From Owenia fusiformis (Eukaryota > Annelida > Polychaeta > Sabellida > Oweniidae), in the NCBI GenBank assembly GCA_903813345.2, contig CAIIXF020000100.1, positions 1 to 29,000 on the forward strand: a DNA stretch of 29,000 nucleotides, in the 5' to 3' direction. Under the pieces are notes generated by a model. That model was not told where the DNA came from. It saw nothing but the letters and a program-made list of their open reading frames with translations, and ran no database searches. A program made the translations under genes and the position numbers. Shown piece after piece: positions 28,770-29,000 of the stretch. Within the stretch, counting starts at the first letter, position 1; each line of letters starts with the position of its first letter.

Positions 28770-29000
28770 CGGAAATGATTCAACTTTGACTACTTTGGAG
28801 CCACGATTTTTTCTCCGATGAGGGAAAAATATAATACCTCAATTAGAGCTCCCGACCATGTGGTGCGTTTTCACAAAGCTAGTCATGCAGAATTACGTTC
28901 TTGCCTGTCAGAATACAGTATAGAAACTATGCACGTTGAGTTGATCCTCTTACATAACTCAATGCTGTTTAAAATCTTACAACCAAAAGGCATTGAACCA

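Overview
The window looks like nuclear DNA of an invertebrate animal, probably marine (echinoderm-, hemichordate- or mollusc-like). The reasons are a strongly AT-rich background, no compact ORFs, no operons or bacterial ribosome sites, GT-AG splice-like signals, and many DNA-transposon relics of invertebrate type. I cannot fix the species. No complete, recognisable host gene is present. I see no tRNA, rRNA or CRISPR array.

Left part (1-5700): AT-rich, mostly single-copy DNA with a few exon-like segments. These are a short minus-strand exon at 82-152 with a good Kozak ATG, a possible two-exon plus-strand mini-gene at 2382-2706, and a minus-strand last-exon candidate at 3258-3403. A 2.2-kb element (3474-5660) follows, bounded by perfect 14-bp terminal inverted repeats (TIRs) with TA at both outer edges. 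It is filled with a higher-order satellite.

Middle part (5700-19850): a patchwork of transposon relics and small satellites. It holds a TA-flanked MITE (5703-6031), the decayed C-terminus and right end of a Tc1/mariner transposase (6456-6782), a 0.6-kb inverted-repeat element (6951-7543), and a 518-bp foldback element with a 5-bp target duplication (8985-9502). Next come a 42-bp minisatellite, a frame-broken gene relic (11228-11416), a 156-bp satellite (11885-12650) and a first Spy-like element (14233-14627). It ends with a 15-17 kb zone of related short repeats built on an AAAATTCAAAATGGCC-type word.

Right part (19850-28254): the dominant structure, a tandem array with one old truncated unit and four complete units of about 1.72 kb. 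Each full unit has internal sub-repeats (A-B1-B2-B3). It ends in a hairpin followed by CTAG, preceded by a short word whose inverted copy appears at the start of the best-preserved unit. This suggests a Helitron/Helentron-like rolling-circle element amplified in tandem. Each unit carries a perfect DR1 nuclear-receptor site and three MARE/AP-1 sites. The old unit is interrupted by a probable solo LTR (AATGG duplication). Unit 1 is interrupted by a second Spy-like element inserted exactly between AAA and TTT without target duplication, and three neighbouring units preserve the empty AAATTT site. After the array, 28255-29000 is single-copy DNA with a striking GC-rich 60-nt hairpin (28655-28714).

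The content is repeat biology rather than a pathway: several element families nest in one another and spread transcription-factor-like motifs. The exon calls are low-confidence and rest on splice-site pattern and open frame only.
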